A stretch of 64,000 nucleotides of DNA. Source: Siderastrea radians. Taxonomy: Eukaryota > Cnidaria > Anthozoa > Scleractinia > Rhizangiidae. Below are positions 35,317 to 43,682 of the stretch, in pieces; the first letter of the stretch is position 1; every line of letters starts with the position of its first letter. The notes under the pieces are model-generated. The model worked only from the letters and a program-made list of their open reading frames with translations. It ran no database searches and was not told where the DNA came from. A program made the position numbers and the translations under genes. The stretch covers positions 1,178,001 through 1,242,000 of the forward strand of contig OZ024896.1 of the NCBI GenBank assembly GCA_964017195.1, in the 5' to 3' direction.

Positions 35317-35760
35317 TTAGATATTTTTAAAATACCGTTCTAAGAATTTTTCATTCTTCATTGTATCATATATATCAAATACCTGAAGCAGATCAAAATA
35401 TGATTTGCCCTTATTCATTTCATTTAGAAATTATAAACAGAAGTAACCGCATGTTGTCGTCAGTAAATTTTGTATTTGATTGTTCTGATGAAGCAATGTT
35501 AAATTCTTTTTTCTCGCATGATTGACCATTTCTTGAAATGGAGGCAAACCAAATGAATCAAAGTAATTGATGACGTTATCTTTCACATATGTGGATACCC
35601 AATGGCTACCGCTCATATATGATGGTTCAAGATTGTATATGAATAGAGCCTGTCTATGATTGTGAGGAACATTTTCATCTCTTGACAATACATCATTAAT
35701 TGGTATATTCAGATATTTACACCATTTTATTAAATCATAATTGCTTAATGGGACATTCTT
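35317..35760 (-). pseudogene. Adenain-like cysteine protease with premature stop
   Basis: Capsid maturation protease. His is in GSHWVSTY, the acid in NYFDSFGLPP, Gln in HQNNQIQN and the nucleophile Cys in TTTCGYFCL. TAA at 35431-35433 follows five codons after that Cys. The same frame then continues open for about 37 codons (FLNEMNKG ... FLERYFKNI) to 35317, so the stop is a nonsense mutation and not the natural end. The start is also unclear: the frame is open upstream into the neighbouring gene without an ATG (NVPLSNYDLIKW is where related proteins begin). Confidence 0.85.
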
Positions 35761-35774
35761 ATGGAATTTTGGTT

Positions 35775-36566
35775 TTACAACAGAATGTTTAACAGTGGGA
35801 CGTTTTTGAAGGGTGAATTTTTCCCTAGTAGAAGACCCTCTCCTTTTTTTTTGTTTTTTTTTTGTTTTTTTTTGGTTTTTTTAGTCCCCATACCGATTGT
35901 ACCGTCCGGCCAATTTCCATAAAAAGGCGGTGGTCTTTGTTTCGGTTGTCCCATCTGAGGGGCACCTTTACCAGTCATTTTCTTTATTGCCTCAATAGCT
36001 AAAGGGACTCCAATTGATGCAAGAAGAGTACCTAAGAACCCACCTGTTTGTACTTTTGTTGGTTTTATATGAACACCAGAGCCTGTTTGTAGAGCATTTA
36101 ATATATCCTTCTTTTGTTTGGTGGTCAAAAGATGTTTATATGTTATCAACTGATCGATTTTATTTTGTGGTATGAGGAACCCACCAGTTTGAACACCTTT
36201 TCCGGATATCTTCTTAACAATCTGAGATGCTCCTTCACTAGCTGCTCCAGCCAAGGCTGATAAACCGATAGTTTTTGCTAATGTTGGTGCAAAAGTTCTT
36301 CCAAGCGTCAGAACTGTAGACAGAAGAGATCCACCTACTTGCTTTCGAATGTTTGTTTTAGAAAGTTTAATGTCCATTCCTTTTCTCAATTTCTTATTTT
36401 TTTCCAATCTTTTTACAATATTTAATGGAACATACAGAGTGTCATTCCCAGATAGAGAGTCCCTCGTGAGCCTTAGAACTATTGTTTCTCTTTTATGATA
36501 CGCGTTACTAAGATTCTTTTTCTGGTTTGGTGATAAACTAACTTTGATTTCGTATAGTTGTGTCAT
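35775..36566 (-). CDS. Core/pVI-like virion protein
   Basis: 263 codons. The N-terminal 75 residues are globular. Then three Gly-Gly sites follow (KQVGGSLL, VQTGGFLI, VQTGGFLG), each followed by a hydrophobic or amphipathic segment. The C-terminus is a lysine-rich tail (TKKTKKKQKKNKKKGEG). The Gly-Gly sites resemble cleavage sites of adenain-type proteases, and the layout recalls adenovirus pX/pVI core and membrane-lytic proteins. This is inference; no family is certain. Late-type promoter: tctaacatatataat before the ATG. Confidence 0.6.
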   Translation of the reverse strand: MTQLYEIKVSLSPNQKKNLSNAYHKRETIVLRLTRDSLSGNDTLYVPLNIVKRLEKNKKLRKGMDIKLSKTNIRKQVGGSLLSTVLTLGRTFAPTLAKTIGLSALAGAASEGASQIVKKISGKGVQTGGFLIPQNKIDQLITYKHLLTTKQKKDILNALQTGSGVHIKPTKVQTGGFLGTLLASIGVPLAIEAIKKMTGKGAPQMGQPKQRPPPFYGNWPDGTIGMGTKKTKKKQKKNKKKGEGLLLGKNSPFKNVPLLNILL

Positions 36567-36585
36567 ATTATATATGTTAGATAAA
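36567..36585 (-). promoter_or_regulatory. Late-type promoter box (representative)
   Basis: On the minus strand tctaa is followed by catatataat and then the ATG. The same box, t[c/g]taa with 6-14 nt of AT-rich spacer, precedes ATGs at 34881, 35304, 37933, 38403, 39181, 40180 and 44723 (minus) and 40920, 43067 and 43194 (plus). Almost no leader RNA could remain. Position next to the ATG recalls poxvirus late promoters. Confidence 0.65.
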
Positions 36586-36643
36586 TTCTGTTTTAAAAAA
36601 CATATTCATTTGAATTTTCATCGATGTTAAAAAACTTATTCAT

Positions 36644-37933
36644 TTAAACTATCATCAATTCGTTTCCAACTGTCTTAACAACAACCTCACTCTCGTAAAA
36701 TACGATGCTATGAGCTCGGACGTTTGCTGTTGGGGCTACATTGAGACGATAATGGAGAATCAACTGTTTAGGATCTCTTGTCACTACCTCTTTTTGATAT
36801 GTCAAATCGAAATATATTAATCCGTACAAACTACTAAAATTAGATACATTAAGTTGTGTCCCAGAATTGTAATCGTTTTTACGAAATGCATAACTCATGA
36901 GATCATTGAATATCCTGATTTTACTATCTCCATCATATTCCAACTCTGGGAAAAAAACGTTATTCCCGTATTCTAAACGACAACTCGAGAGAGAGCTATT
37001 AGCGTCAGCAGCATTCAACTTGAAAGTGTCAAACAAATACGGACTTCTCTCGGATTCATCATTATTTGGTCCGTCTGTCCGCTGGAGATATATAAAAACG
37101 TGTTTAACGTTGTCGATAGCTGGACTGATTTGAAACATATTCTGAATAGCTCTGGTATTTGCTGACTGATTGTAGAGATCTCGCATATATGTCCAGGTTG
37201 TTGGCTTAAGAAACTCTGAAACGAAATTACTATACATGCTGTCTTTTGGGATTAATCTAGGTAGCCAAAGATACAATCTCTTTACTGCAACACGACCAGC
37301 GTCTGTGCCATTTGCCATGTGAATCATTTCACTGTCTTCGTTAAGTGTAAGTTCAAATGTGAGCTGCATCGGGGGCAACATTTTTTTTTCTAATGTTTGG
37401 AAAAAACTGTATCGGTTCAACGGTATCATCTCGTTATTCGATTTAGCTCCTCCGCCGCCGTTATTCTGATGAGCCTGGGTTAAAATGCGACGGGCCTCGA
37501 AACCTGTGTTCGTATTTGCTGTAGTTCCATCAGTATCAAGATACCAGAACGAATTCTTTCCAACGGATCTACTATAATCATCACTGTATTCAAGTAAATT
37601 TTTAACATTCGTAATTCTATGTAAATTATCACTCTCGTATACTATTTTACCAGACGATTTAATAACCATATGTCTGATTAGACTGTGAGATCCGTTGATC
37701 ATAGTGATGCGATCAGCAGCAGCATATCCAGAACCATCTGCCTTTTTTTGAAGCTCTTTAGTTACTTCGAAATACCCATTAAAAAAATCGAACATAGTCG
37801 ACCTATCGTTGATTGTGAATCTGTAACCTGTCTTTTTCTGGCTTTGATTGTTAGCTGGTTGCTCAATGACATTGTCTAGATGAAATCTGACATATTCATA
37901 TCTTTGTAAATTATCACTTGTTCTGAAACTCAT
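36644..37933 (-). CDS. mcp: Major capsid protein, double jelly-roll type
   Basis: 429 codons. Beta-rich sequence with features of Polinton capsid proteins: N-terminal YEYVRFHLDNVIEQP, MNGS-like loops, PMQLTFELTLNEDSEMIH in the middle and IVFYESEVVVKTVGN at the end. Double jelly-roll capsids form the hexon-like trimers of adenovirus-type particles. The frame is intact with no sign of damage. It lies in the capsid block between the core-like gene and the penton side. The late-type box tctaa is 13 nt before the ATG. Confidence 0.85.
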   Translation of the reverse strand: MSFRTSDNLQRYEYVRFHLDNVIEQPANNQSQKKTGYRFTINDRSTMFDFFNGYFEVTKELQKKADGSGYAAADRITMINGSHSLIRHMVIKSSGKIVYESDNLHRITNVKNLLEYSDDYSRSVGKNSFWYLDTDGTTANTNTGFEARRILTQAHQNNGGGGAKSNNEMIPLNRYSFFQTLEKKMLPPMQLTFELTLNEDSEMIHMANGTDAGRVAVKRLYLWLPRLIPKDSMYSNFVSEFLKPTTWTYMRDLYNQSANTRAIQNMFQISPAIDNVKHVFIYLQRTDGPNNDESERSPYLFDTFKLNAADANSSLSSCRLEYGNNVFFPELEYDGDSKIRIFNDLMSYAFRKNDYNSGTQLNVSNFSSLYGLIYFDLTYQKEVVTRDPKQLILHYRLNVAPTANVRAHSIVFYESEVVVKTVGNELMIV

Positions 37934-38031
37934 TTATATGAGTAGTTTAGATAAAATTCACTTTTTATATAAACCATTTCCCACTTGCTAGTCTATTTAT
38001 AATTGGATAAAATTCACTTTTTAATAACATT

Positions 38032-38403
38032 TTATCGTCTTAATCCAGTACCAGATATAAGTCTATTCAGGATTGTGTTGTAATCTTCTTCTTGTTTTGG
38101 TTTAGTAGGTTTGGTTGGTTTCATGGTTTTATTCATTGATTGTTTAGTTGAACCGTGTAATTTTCTCATAATAAGCTCTCCGCTTTTTTCAGCGGCTTTT
38201 TTTCCGAGTTTGTCTCCAGCTTGTGAAATACCAGATTCAAGCGCTTTTTTGGTAAATGGTTTTAAAACCATTTCTGGAACTTTATTTAACACCCTTCCAA
38301 CCGGTTTGAAAATGTTGTCAACAATGATCCCAGATCCTTTATGTTCATAAACAAATCGTCCAAGTTTTGGATGATAAATACGCTTGTATTCATACGACGA
38401 CAT
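38032..38403 (-). CDS. Small basic Polinton protein
   Basis: 123 codons, rich in lysine, with repeated KPTKPTKPKQ and a terminal GTGLRR. The N-terminus SSYEYKRIYHPKLGRFVYEH precedes a Gly-Ser-Gly and a helical middle. A DNA-binding or minor capsid role is plausible from composition and position between capsid and penton genes. I recognise no family. Late-type box tctaa 11 nt before the ATG. Confidence 0.55.
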   Translation of the reverse strand: MSSYEYKRIYHPKLGRFVYEHKGSGIIVDNIFKPVGRVLNKVPEMVLKPFTKKALESGISQAGDKLGKKAAEKSGELIMRKLHGSTKQSMNKTMKPTKPTKPKQEEDYNTILNRLISGTGLRR

Positions 38404-38419
38404 ATAACTATTAGTTAGA

Positions 38420-39181
38420 TTAATCTCTCTTCTCTCCTAAAATCAAACTGAATGAAGTGTCACTATGATTAAGATCTATAATTCTTCGTTTACCGTCAGT
38501 GATATATATCCGAATTTTATTAATCGTATTTTTATTAACAGGATTGAACTGTACTCGTCTAGGCTCTTGCGTAAAACTGTAACTCGGTGTTAAAGTACTG
38601 GTTGAAAAACTATATATAATATCCGTTTCATCACCATCAACTAGACTTTCGGATATGAGGTCACTATGAATATTGAGAATTTCTCTGTCTTGACTCAAAT
38701 TCGGTATGTAATCACCAACATTTACAGCATTAGTTAAAACCTGTTTATTGAAGCCAATTAAATCATTGAAATCGGATACAGTCAGATCTAATCTATAATT
38801 TGTTGCTAATGTGATTATTGTGCGAAATATTGTATCGTCGAATTCGAGACTGATCGGATATGTCGGATTGCTTGCTGTTCCTGTTTTAGTCTTATCCTTT
38901 AAAAAATTATTGAAATCGACATAGTTCCATACTCCAGGACTTAATATCAACTCCGTCCAATTAGTACCACTATCAGACGAATATCTTATTTTCTGATTAT
39001 TGAGTTCTTTTGTCACATTAAACCAAGTAAATGACATCGAAATGATTCGGTCGAGGCCGATTTCATATTGTCGATTTGGATCGAGAATTATCGGATTGAT
39101 GTATTTGATTATGAAATCACTCGGTTTATTACCATTCTTGTCTCTGACTGAATGGGATGATAAGATAAGTTGTCTATCCAT
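38420..39181 (-). CDS. Penton (minor capsid, single jelly-roll)
   Basis: 253 codons. It starts MDRQLILSSHSVRDKNGNKP with a serine/arginine-rich opening, then beta-rich segments (DFIIKYINPIILDPNRQYEIG, a tryptophan-rich strand SPGVWNYVDFNNFL) and ends IDLNHSDTSFSLILG. This pattern and position next to the capsid gene fit the Polinton penton protein, which closes the five-fold vertices. Intact frame. It carries tgtaa 12 nt before its ATG, the T[CG]TAA variant. Confidence 0.8.
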   Translation of the reverse strand: MDRQLILSSHSVRDKNGNKPSDFIIKYINPIILDPNRQYEIGLDRIISMSFTWFNVTKELNNQKIRYSSDSGTNWTELILSPGVWNYVDFNNFLKDKTKTGTASNPTYPISLEFDDTIFRTIITLATNYRLDLTVSDFNDLIGFNKQVLTNAVNVGDYIPNLSQDREILNIHSDLISESLVDGDETDIIYSFSTSTLTPSYSFTQEPRRVQFNPVNKNTINKIRIYITDGKRRIIDLNHSDTSFSLILGEKRD

Positions 39182-39193
39182 TATATGATTAGT

Positions 39194-40180
39194 TTACATA
39201 AAATAGTTTTTGTATATTTTGTTATATTGCAACCTGTTCAAAATAGAGTTTTTGAATAAGATATCGAGAATTGCGACACCTGTGTTTCTTAGCTCTATGC
39301 TATTATTTCCGGCAATCATCGATCCGATAATCAGTTCAAGTTTTTTAATCATTTCTGTCGGATTGTTGAAAAATTGGACTTGTCCACCTCTTTTTATTTT
39401 TTTTTTCAAACCAGATCCTTTAATATTTTTTAATCTTTGATTGTTGTAATCGATATAATCAGTAAGAACCTTTCTTGTATCTTGAATAATTTTTCTTCGA
39501 TATTGAGCCTCAGCTTCAGTGATTGAACCACTATTTAATTTTTTAGTGATATCAGTCGAATAGCCAGTTAGTTGTTTCCTTTTATCTTTAGCTTTCTTCA
39601 GGGTCTTGGTAAGATAAGCTTTCCTCTTATCGTCATTCATATCTTCTTGTTTGAGTCGTAATTCGACGTCTTCATAATTCGGTATTTCAAGTTCATCCAA
39701 AACTTGGTTAATTGCATCCTCCTCGAGAATGTTATAATCAGGTCCTTCTTCTTCGTATTCAGGTGGAAGATCTTCAGGTTCATACATAAATTCTGGATCT
39801 ATATACATTTGTTTTTCACCTGATGCTAAATCCTTAAGGACATCTTCATAACTTGGAGGTTTTGGAACCAATTGTTTGTCATTTTGTGGTAGAACTTGAT
39901 CACCAAATAGATCTTCCAAACCATAATCAGGCACTTCATCATCAATAGCAATTCCATAATCTGGAACAGGTCGCTTTTTCTTTGGTAATCTTCTCAATGG
40001 CATTTTTGGAGATGTGAGTTCCTTTAACTCAGATGTTATAGGTTTGAAAAGTTTCTCTGCCTCGACTTCACCCATTTGATCAGATATCGTTTTTTGTTTT
40101 ATTGTCTCTCTTACTGTGTTAATCTTTTTACCAAGCTCGGATCGTTTCTCAGCCATTTCTTTCCATTTGAGTAAACTCAT
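39194..40180 (-). CDS. Virion protein with two PPxY late-domain motifs
   Basis: 328 codons. A charged N-terminus is followed by acidic and proline-rich sequence with PPSYED and PPEYEEE, both PPxY motifs. PPxY recruits NEDD4-type ubiquitin ligases in viral budding and in adenovirus pVI entry. A lysine-rich stretch with RGG (about residue 270) separates a C-terminal domain (QVQFFNNPTEMIKKLELI...) that I know from other Polintons. The Gly-Gly may be a protease site. It is the first gene of the leftward block, facing the divergent spacer, with tgtaa 12 nt before its ATG. Confidence 0.7.
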   Translation of the reverse strand: MSLLKWKEMAEKRSELGKKINTVRETIKQKTISDQMGEVEAEKLFKPITSELKELTSPKMPLRRLPKKKRPVPDYGIAIDDEVPDYGLEDLFGDQVLPQNDKQLVPKPPSYEDVLKDLASGEKQMYIDPEFMYEPEDLPPEYEEEGPDYNILEEDAINQVLDELEIPNYEDVELRLKQEDMNDDKRKAYLTKTLKKAKDKRKQLTGYSTDITKKLNSGSITEAEAQYRRKIIQDTRKVLTDYIDYNNQRLKNIKGSGLKKKIKRGGQVQFFNNPTEMIKKLELIIGSMIAGNNSIELRNTGVAILDILFKNSILNRLQYNKIYKNYFM

Positions 40181-40248
40181 TATATCATTTGTTTACATAA
40201 AATTTCGTATTTTGTTTGGAAAAATTAGGGTTATCATATATAAAAACG

Positions 40249-40284
40249 CTCGCATAGCGTGTCGCATAGCGTGTCGCTATGCGA
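40249..40284. promoter_or_regulatory. Repeat/hairpin in the divergent promoter
   Basis: In the 152-bp spacer between the two gene blocks, cgcatagcgtgt occurs twice in tandem (40251 and 40263). The second copy forms an inverted repeat with cgctatgcga (40262-40271 against 40275-40284, 3-nt loop). A tatataaaaac box sits just upstream (about 40237). It is the most GC-rich short motif here; an operator or binding site for the divergent promoters is likely. Confidence 0.5.
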
Positions 40285-40332
40285 TAAAATTGTATAACAT
40301 AATATCATATGAAGATTCAAAATTAGAGTTTC

Positions 40333-40908
40333 ATGCCAAACCGATGTTTTAGGATGCTCGTTTGTGCTCCATCTGGTGGCGGCAAGACCAACCTTCTGCT
40401 TGATATGATCTACAGGCTCTTATACTTTGACAAGATATACCTTTATGCCCGCAATCTATCCCAAAGTAAATATACATACCTTTTGGAGTCATTCAAACCA
40501 ATATCAAAAGAGGTCGGCTATGATATAATCGAAGCAAGTAATGATGACATCATCCCTTTAACAGATTTGTCTGATGAAAACCAAAAATTAGTCATCTTTG
40601 ATGATTATTTGAATACAGGTAAGAAAAATGACGAACGGATACGTGACTACTTTACCAATTCTAGAAACAAAAAGTGTTGTTGTATATATTTGAGTCAAAG
40701 CTATTATGGAACCGATAAAACAATAAGACTGAATAGTTCACATTATTGCATATTCGATTTCCCATCAAGAAATGAACAATCCATGATTTGTAGAGAATTG
40801 GGTGTTAACAAAGAGGATTACCATAATGCTACTAAAGACCCATACAGTTTTCTGTATGTTGATAAAATAAGAAAATCCAACGCCAAAAATTTCGATGAAA
40901 GAATATAA
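40333..40908 (+). CDS. FtsK/HerA-type genome-packaging ATPase
   Basis: 191 codons. Walker A APSGGGKT (12-19), Walker B LVIFDD (86-91) and a sensor-like YLSQS (119-123) define the A32-like packaging ATPase that pumps DNA into capsids. The frame is complete from the Walker A region on. The 5' end is uncertain. An upstream ATG at about 40309 has an AT-rich promoter-like leader but runs into a stop. Another frame gives KLEFHAKPMF and then stops in a T run at about 40357, as if one base had been gained there. The first in-frame ATG (40333) may therefore be secondary, though it keeps all catalytic motifs. Confidence 0.9.
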   Translation: MPNRCFRMLVCAPSGGGKTNLLLDMIYRLLYFDKIYLYARNLSQSKYTYLLESFKPISKEVGYDIIEASNDDIIPLTDLSDENQKLVIFDDYLNTGKKNDERIRDYFTNSRNKKCCCIYLSQSYYGTDKTIRLNSSHYCIFDFPSRNEQSMICRELGVNKEDYHNATKDPYSFLYVDKIRKSNAKNFDERI

Positions 40909-40919
40909 TCTAATATTAT

Positions 40920-42923
40920 ATGAGTTATTCTAACGGTATCCTTAATCACGACGATCTTCACGGACAAGGTCAGATAGGCCCTAGAGGGTTGCCTGGGTTA
41001 CCTGGACCTGAAGGACCTATAGGCCCTAAAGGCAATGGTTTCAAACTTGATGCTAACGGTAATTATGATATGGAAAATAAGAAGCTCACAAATGTTCGAA
41101 ATGGTGATGCAGACAAAGATGTTATGGGCAAACTACAGATAGAAGGATATGTGAATAATAAAACACAATATCTCGATGGTGTTCAACCTGCTAAAGTGAC
41201 TAATAACAAGGCTGTAATTTATTCGAATAATGGATCGATTCACAGTAATGCTTTATATTTGAAAGACACAGTTGATAAAGAGGTACAATTTTTCACTGAG
41301 AACCAGGATACCAATCAAATCCGTCTATACATTCCAAATCTGAAAAACAATGATAGTTTTAATAACCGCAACAAGTCAAGCATCGTTGTTACATCCATTG
41401 ACCAAAGAATTGAAGGAAAAAAGATTTTCAGTGACATTGAAGTACCGCAACCTGTTAGAGACAATCAAGCTTGTAACAAAAAATATGTTGATGATAAAAT
41501 ACAATCAGCAGGATCACAATCATCGGATAGTTCCAATTTTGTTAAAAAGACTGGATCAACTATGAGCGGAGACCTCATTTTACAATCTCAACCATATCCG
41601 ATTCTAGGAAATACCAACAAGGCAATATCTTACAATACAGCTAGAAATGTATTTTTGAGTAGAAAAGAAGGTGGGTCCATGGAACAAACCTTAGACATGA
41701 ATAATCATGAAATTTCTAATGTTAAAGACCCAACAGCTGCAGATCAGGCAGCAAACAAAAAACATGTTGACACTCAACTAGCTACTAAGTTGGACAAAGC
41801 TGATGCTAAAAAGTATGTCAATGTTGATGGAAGCAATGGCATGACTGGTAACTTGAATTTAAATGAAAAAACAATAATCAACTTGAACACCGATGACAAA
41901 GACATAAAATCAGCAGCTAATGTCGGCTATGTCAGCAGTAAGGTACACACCGCCAAAGGTGATGTGACTGTAGGGCTGAAAACTTACTTTGACACAAAAA
42001 TCAAGGAGTCTCACATCACCAGCTCAACCAATAAGAAAGACGTTTTCAGGTATCTCATGGAAAATGCCGATGAATCTTCAAGTGAAAACAACATAATAGT
42101 TGATGGCATTGTTGACTTTTCTGGTTCCCCCCACAATGTCAACAAAAAAGCTTATAAATTTAAAATGGGGAAAGACGCTCAAAATGAGTATTCTTCTCGC
42201 ATTGGCTTTAACATGTTCAAACTTCCAGAAGGCGAGTACACTTTGGCTATTGAATTTTTCCCTCCAAGCACAACAAATTTGTCAGTGAGTGTCGTTTCCA
42301 CTTCACTAAATATTGGTCAACAATCAACCAAGCTGTTTGTTAATTACAGCAGATCGATTGTTCACTTACATAAGTGGGACATAACTCCTCCCGAATACAT
42401 TTTCATTGACATGCATTGTCAGGGCACTGCAAGTAGCTCCACTCAAGGAGTTGGTTATTTGATTGTATATGGAGTCAAAGGATCACAGAGTAATGTAGAG
42501 TCGGATGTGTATGATACGGCGTACGTTGTAGAAAATGGTAAAATGGTAATGCAAATGGATTTGTCTTTAAATGGGCATAAATTAAGTGGTTCAGTTCATT
42601 ATATACATGGGTATTTAAATACGAAAAACGGGAACACATTTTTATTGAATGGTTGTGACAAAATAATCATTCCAAATCATAGCCACATATTAACTATAAC
42701 AGTGCTCTATTTCAAGCTTAAAAGTAAATATAAGCCTATTTCTTTAAAAATAAAACACAGTGACCATTTAACTCAATCAATCACTTACACTTCAACTCAA
42801 TCAACTCGATCACAGACAATAAATATCAATTTAGTACTGGCGTTTGGTCATTTGGCTGTGGAACTGGGTTCAGTTGTGAAAAATCAAGAACTCTTAATGT
42901 TGATTGAATATAGAGTGCCATAA
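40920..42923 (+). CDS. Fibre-like protein: collagen repeats plus phage tail-fibre repeats
   Basis: 667 codons. Near residue 17 about eight Gly-x-y triplets (GPRGLPGLPGPEGPIGPKG) give a collagen-like stretch. The middle has repeats typical of phage tail fibres: MSGDLILQ, MTGNLNLN and dP-A-D-x-aNKK-V-D units (NVKDPTAADQAANKKHVD, QACNKKYVDDKI). The C-terminal third is beta-rich and unrecognised. Such a trimeric stalk with a terminal domain is the usual build of receptor-binding fibres; that role here is inference. Late-type box tctaa only 6 nt before the ATG. It begins 11 bases after the ATPase stop. Confidence 0.75.
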   Translation: MSYSNGILNHDDLHGQGQIGPRGLPGLPGPEGPIGPKGNGFKLDANGNYDMENKKLTNVRNGDADKDVMGKLQIEGYVNNKTQYLDGVQPAKVTNNKAVIYSNNGSIHSNALYLKDTVDKEVQFFTENQDTNQIRLYIPNLKNNDSFNNRNKSSIVVTSIDQRIEGKKIFSDIEVPQPVRDNQACNKKYVDDKIQSAGSQSSDSSNFVKKTGSTMSGDLILQSQPYPILGNTNKAISYNTARNVFLSRKEGGSMEQTLDMNNHEISNVKDPTAADQAANKKHVDTQLATKLDKADAKKYVNVDGSNGMTGNLNLNEKTIINLNTDDKDIKSAANVGYVSSKVHTAKGDVTVGLKTYFDTKIKESHITSSTNKKDVFRYLMENADESSSENNIIVDGIVDFSGSPHNVNKKAYKFKMGKDAQNEYSSRIGFNMFKLPEGEYTLAIEFFPPSTTNLSVSVVSTSLNIGQQSTKLFVNYSRSIVHLHKWDITPPEYIFIDMHCQGTASSSTQGVGYLIVYGVKGSQSNVESDVYDTAYVVENGKMVMQMDLSLNGHKLSGSVHYIHGYLNTKNGNTFLLNGCDKIIIPNHSHILTITVLYFKLKSKYKPISLKIKHSDHLTQSITYTSTQSTRSQTININLVLAFGHLAVELGSVVKNQELLMLIEYRVP

Positions 42924-43066
42924 ACATTTTTTTCATTCATCATATATCACAATGCGGATATCCATCTGATTGGAGTATGGAATGCTTTTTAGAATATATT
43001 ATCCCAAAAGAAATAAGCGTTGAGGTTTCCGATGAAAAACATAATGAATAATCTAAACAATATAAT
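42924..43066 (+). other. Gap with a possible degenerate small reading frame
   Basis: A frame open for about 35 codons without an ATG runs to the TAA at about 43048 (CGYPSDWSMECFLEYII is readable). It may be what is left of a small protein, but nothing supports its expression. Confidence 0.2.
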
Positions 43067-43180
43067 ATGAAAACATCAACTTTAATCAACGAAATTATTG
43101 AGAATATAGAAAAAATAGTTCGAAACATTAGAAAATTATACATCAGTATTAAGAAATCGTTCAAAAAAGAAAAAATGTAA
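43067..43180 (+). CDS. 37-residue basic small protein
   Basis: A short ATG-initiated frame (starting MKTSTLINEIIENIEKIV) rich in lysine and isoleucine and probably one amphipathic helix. Its main support is the leader: tctaaacaatataat then ATG, the same late-type box as the capsid genes. It lies between the fibre and the SLATT-like gene. Function unknown. Confidence 0.45.
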   Translation: MKTSTLINEIIENIEKIVRNIRKLYISIKKSFKKEKM

Positions 43181-43193
43181 CCATATAATATAT

Positions 43194-43682
43194 ATGGATA
43201 GACGTGAAAGCATATTCAATTGGAACCATATTTCAGAAAATTTAACGGACGATCAAATATCTGAGTTGAAAGCATTGTACAAATTCTATCATAAAAAATA
43301 TTGGCTTTTCAAAATGACTTTCAAATATTTCAAAAAAGCAGAGCTTACATGTAATATTGGATCTGCTTTATTGGTAGTAACAGGAACAGTAGTTGGTGGT
43401 GTAACACTAAACCCTATTCCTCTCGGAATAATATCTGGTTCTGGGATCTTGCTTAAAACATATTCAGAGGCTAAAAATTACAAAAGGAAGATTGAGATGT
43501 CTAAATTCGCATACACTTCGTACGAAAAGGTTTTAACAGATTTGCGGTCCTTTATGAGAGGATTGAAGTATAATAACAAAGAATTTCTTGATTATGTCAA
43601 AGTTCTCGATGATATAATCATTGATATGTGCCCTTTAACTGACAAATTTGAAAAGAAATATAATAAGGTGTTCATCCAATAA
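43194..43682 (+). CDS. SLATT-like two-TM membrane protein
   Basis: 162 codons. A charged N-terminal helix (KFYHKKYWLFKMTFKYFKKA) leads into two hydrophobic segments (NIGSALLVVTGTVVGG and LGIISGSGILLKTYSEA) and a long C-terminal helix with MSKFAYTSYEKVLTDLR. That order is the one of the SLATT domain, the membrane effector known from bacterial nucleotide-based conflict systems. This is my structural reading, not a search. A holin-like, exit or host-signalling role is possible. The late box tgtaa is 13 nt before the ATG. The 3' end overlaps the opposite-strand VLTF3-like gene by 11 bp. Confidence 0.6.
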   Translation: MDRRESIFNWNHISENLTDDQISELKALYKFYHKKYWLFKMTFKYFKKAELTCNIGSALLVVTGTVVGGVTLNPIPLGIISGSGILLKTYSEAKNYKRKIEMSKFAYTSYEKVLTDLRSFMRGLKYNNKEFLDYVKVLDDIIIDMCPLTDKFEKKYNKVFIQ

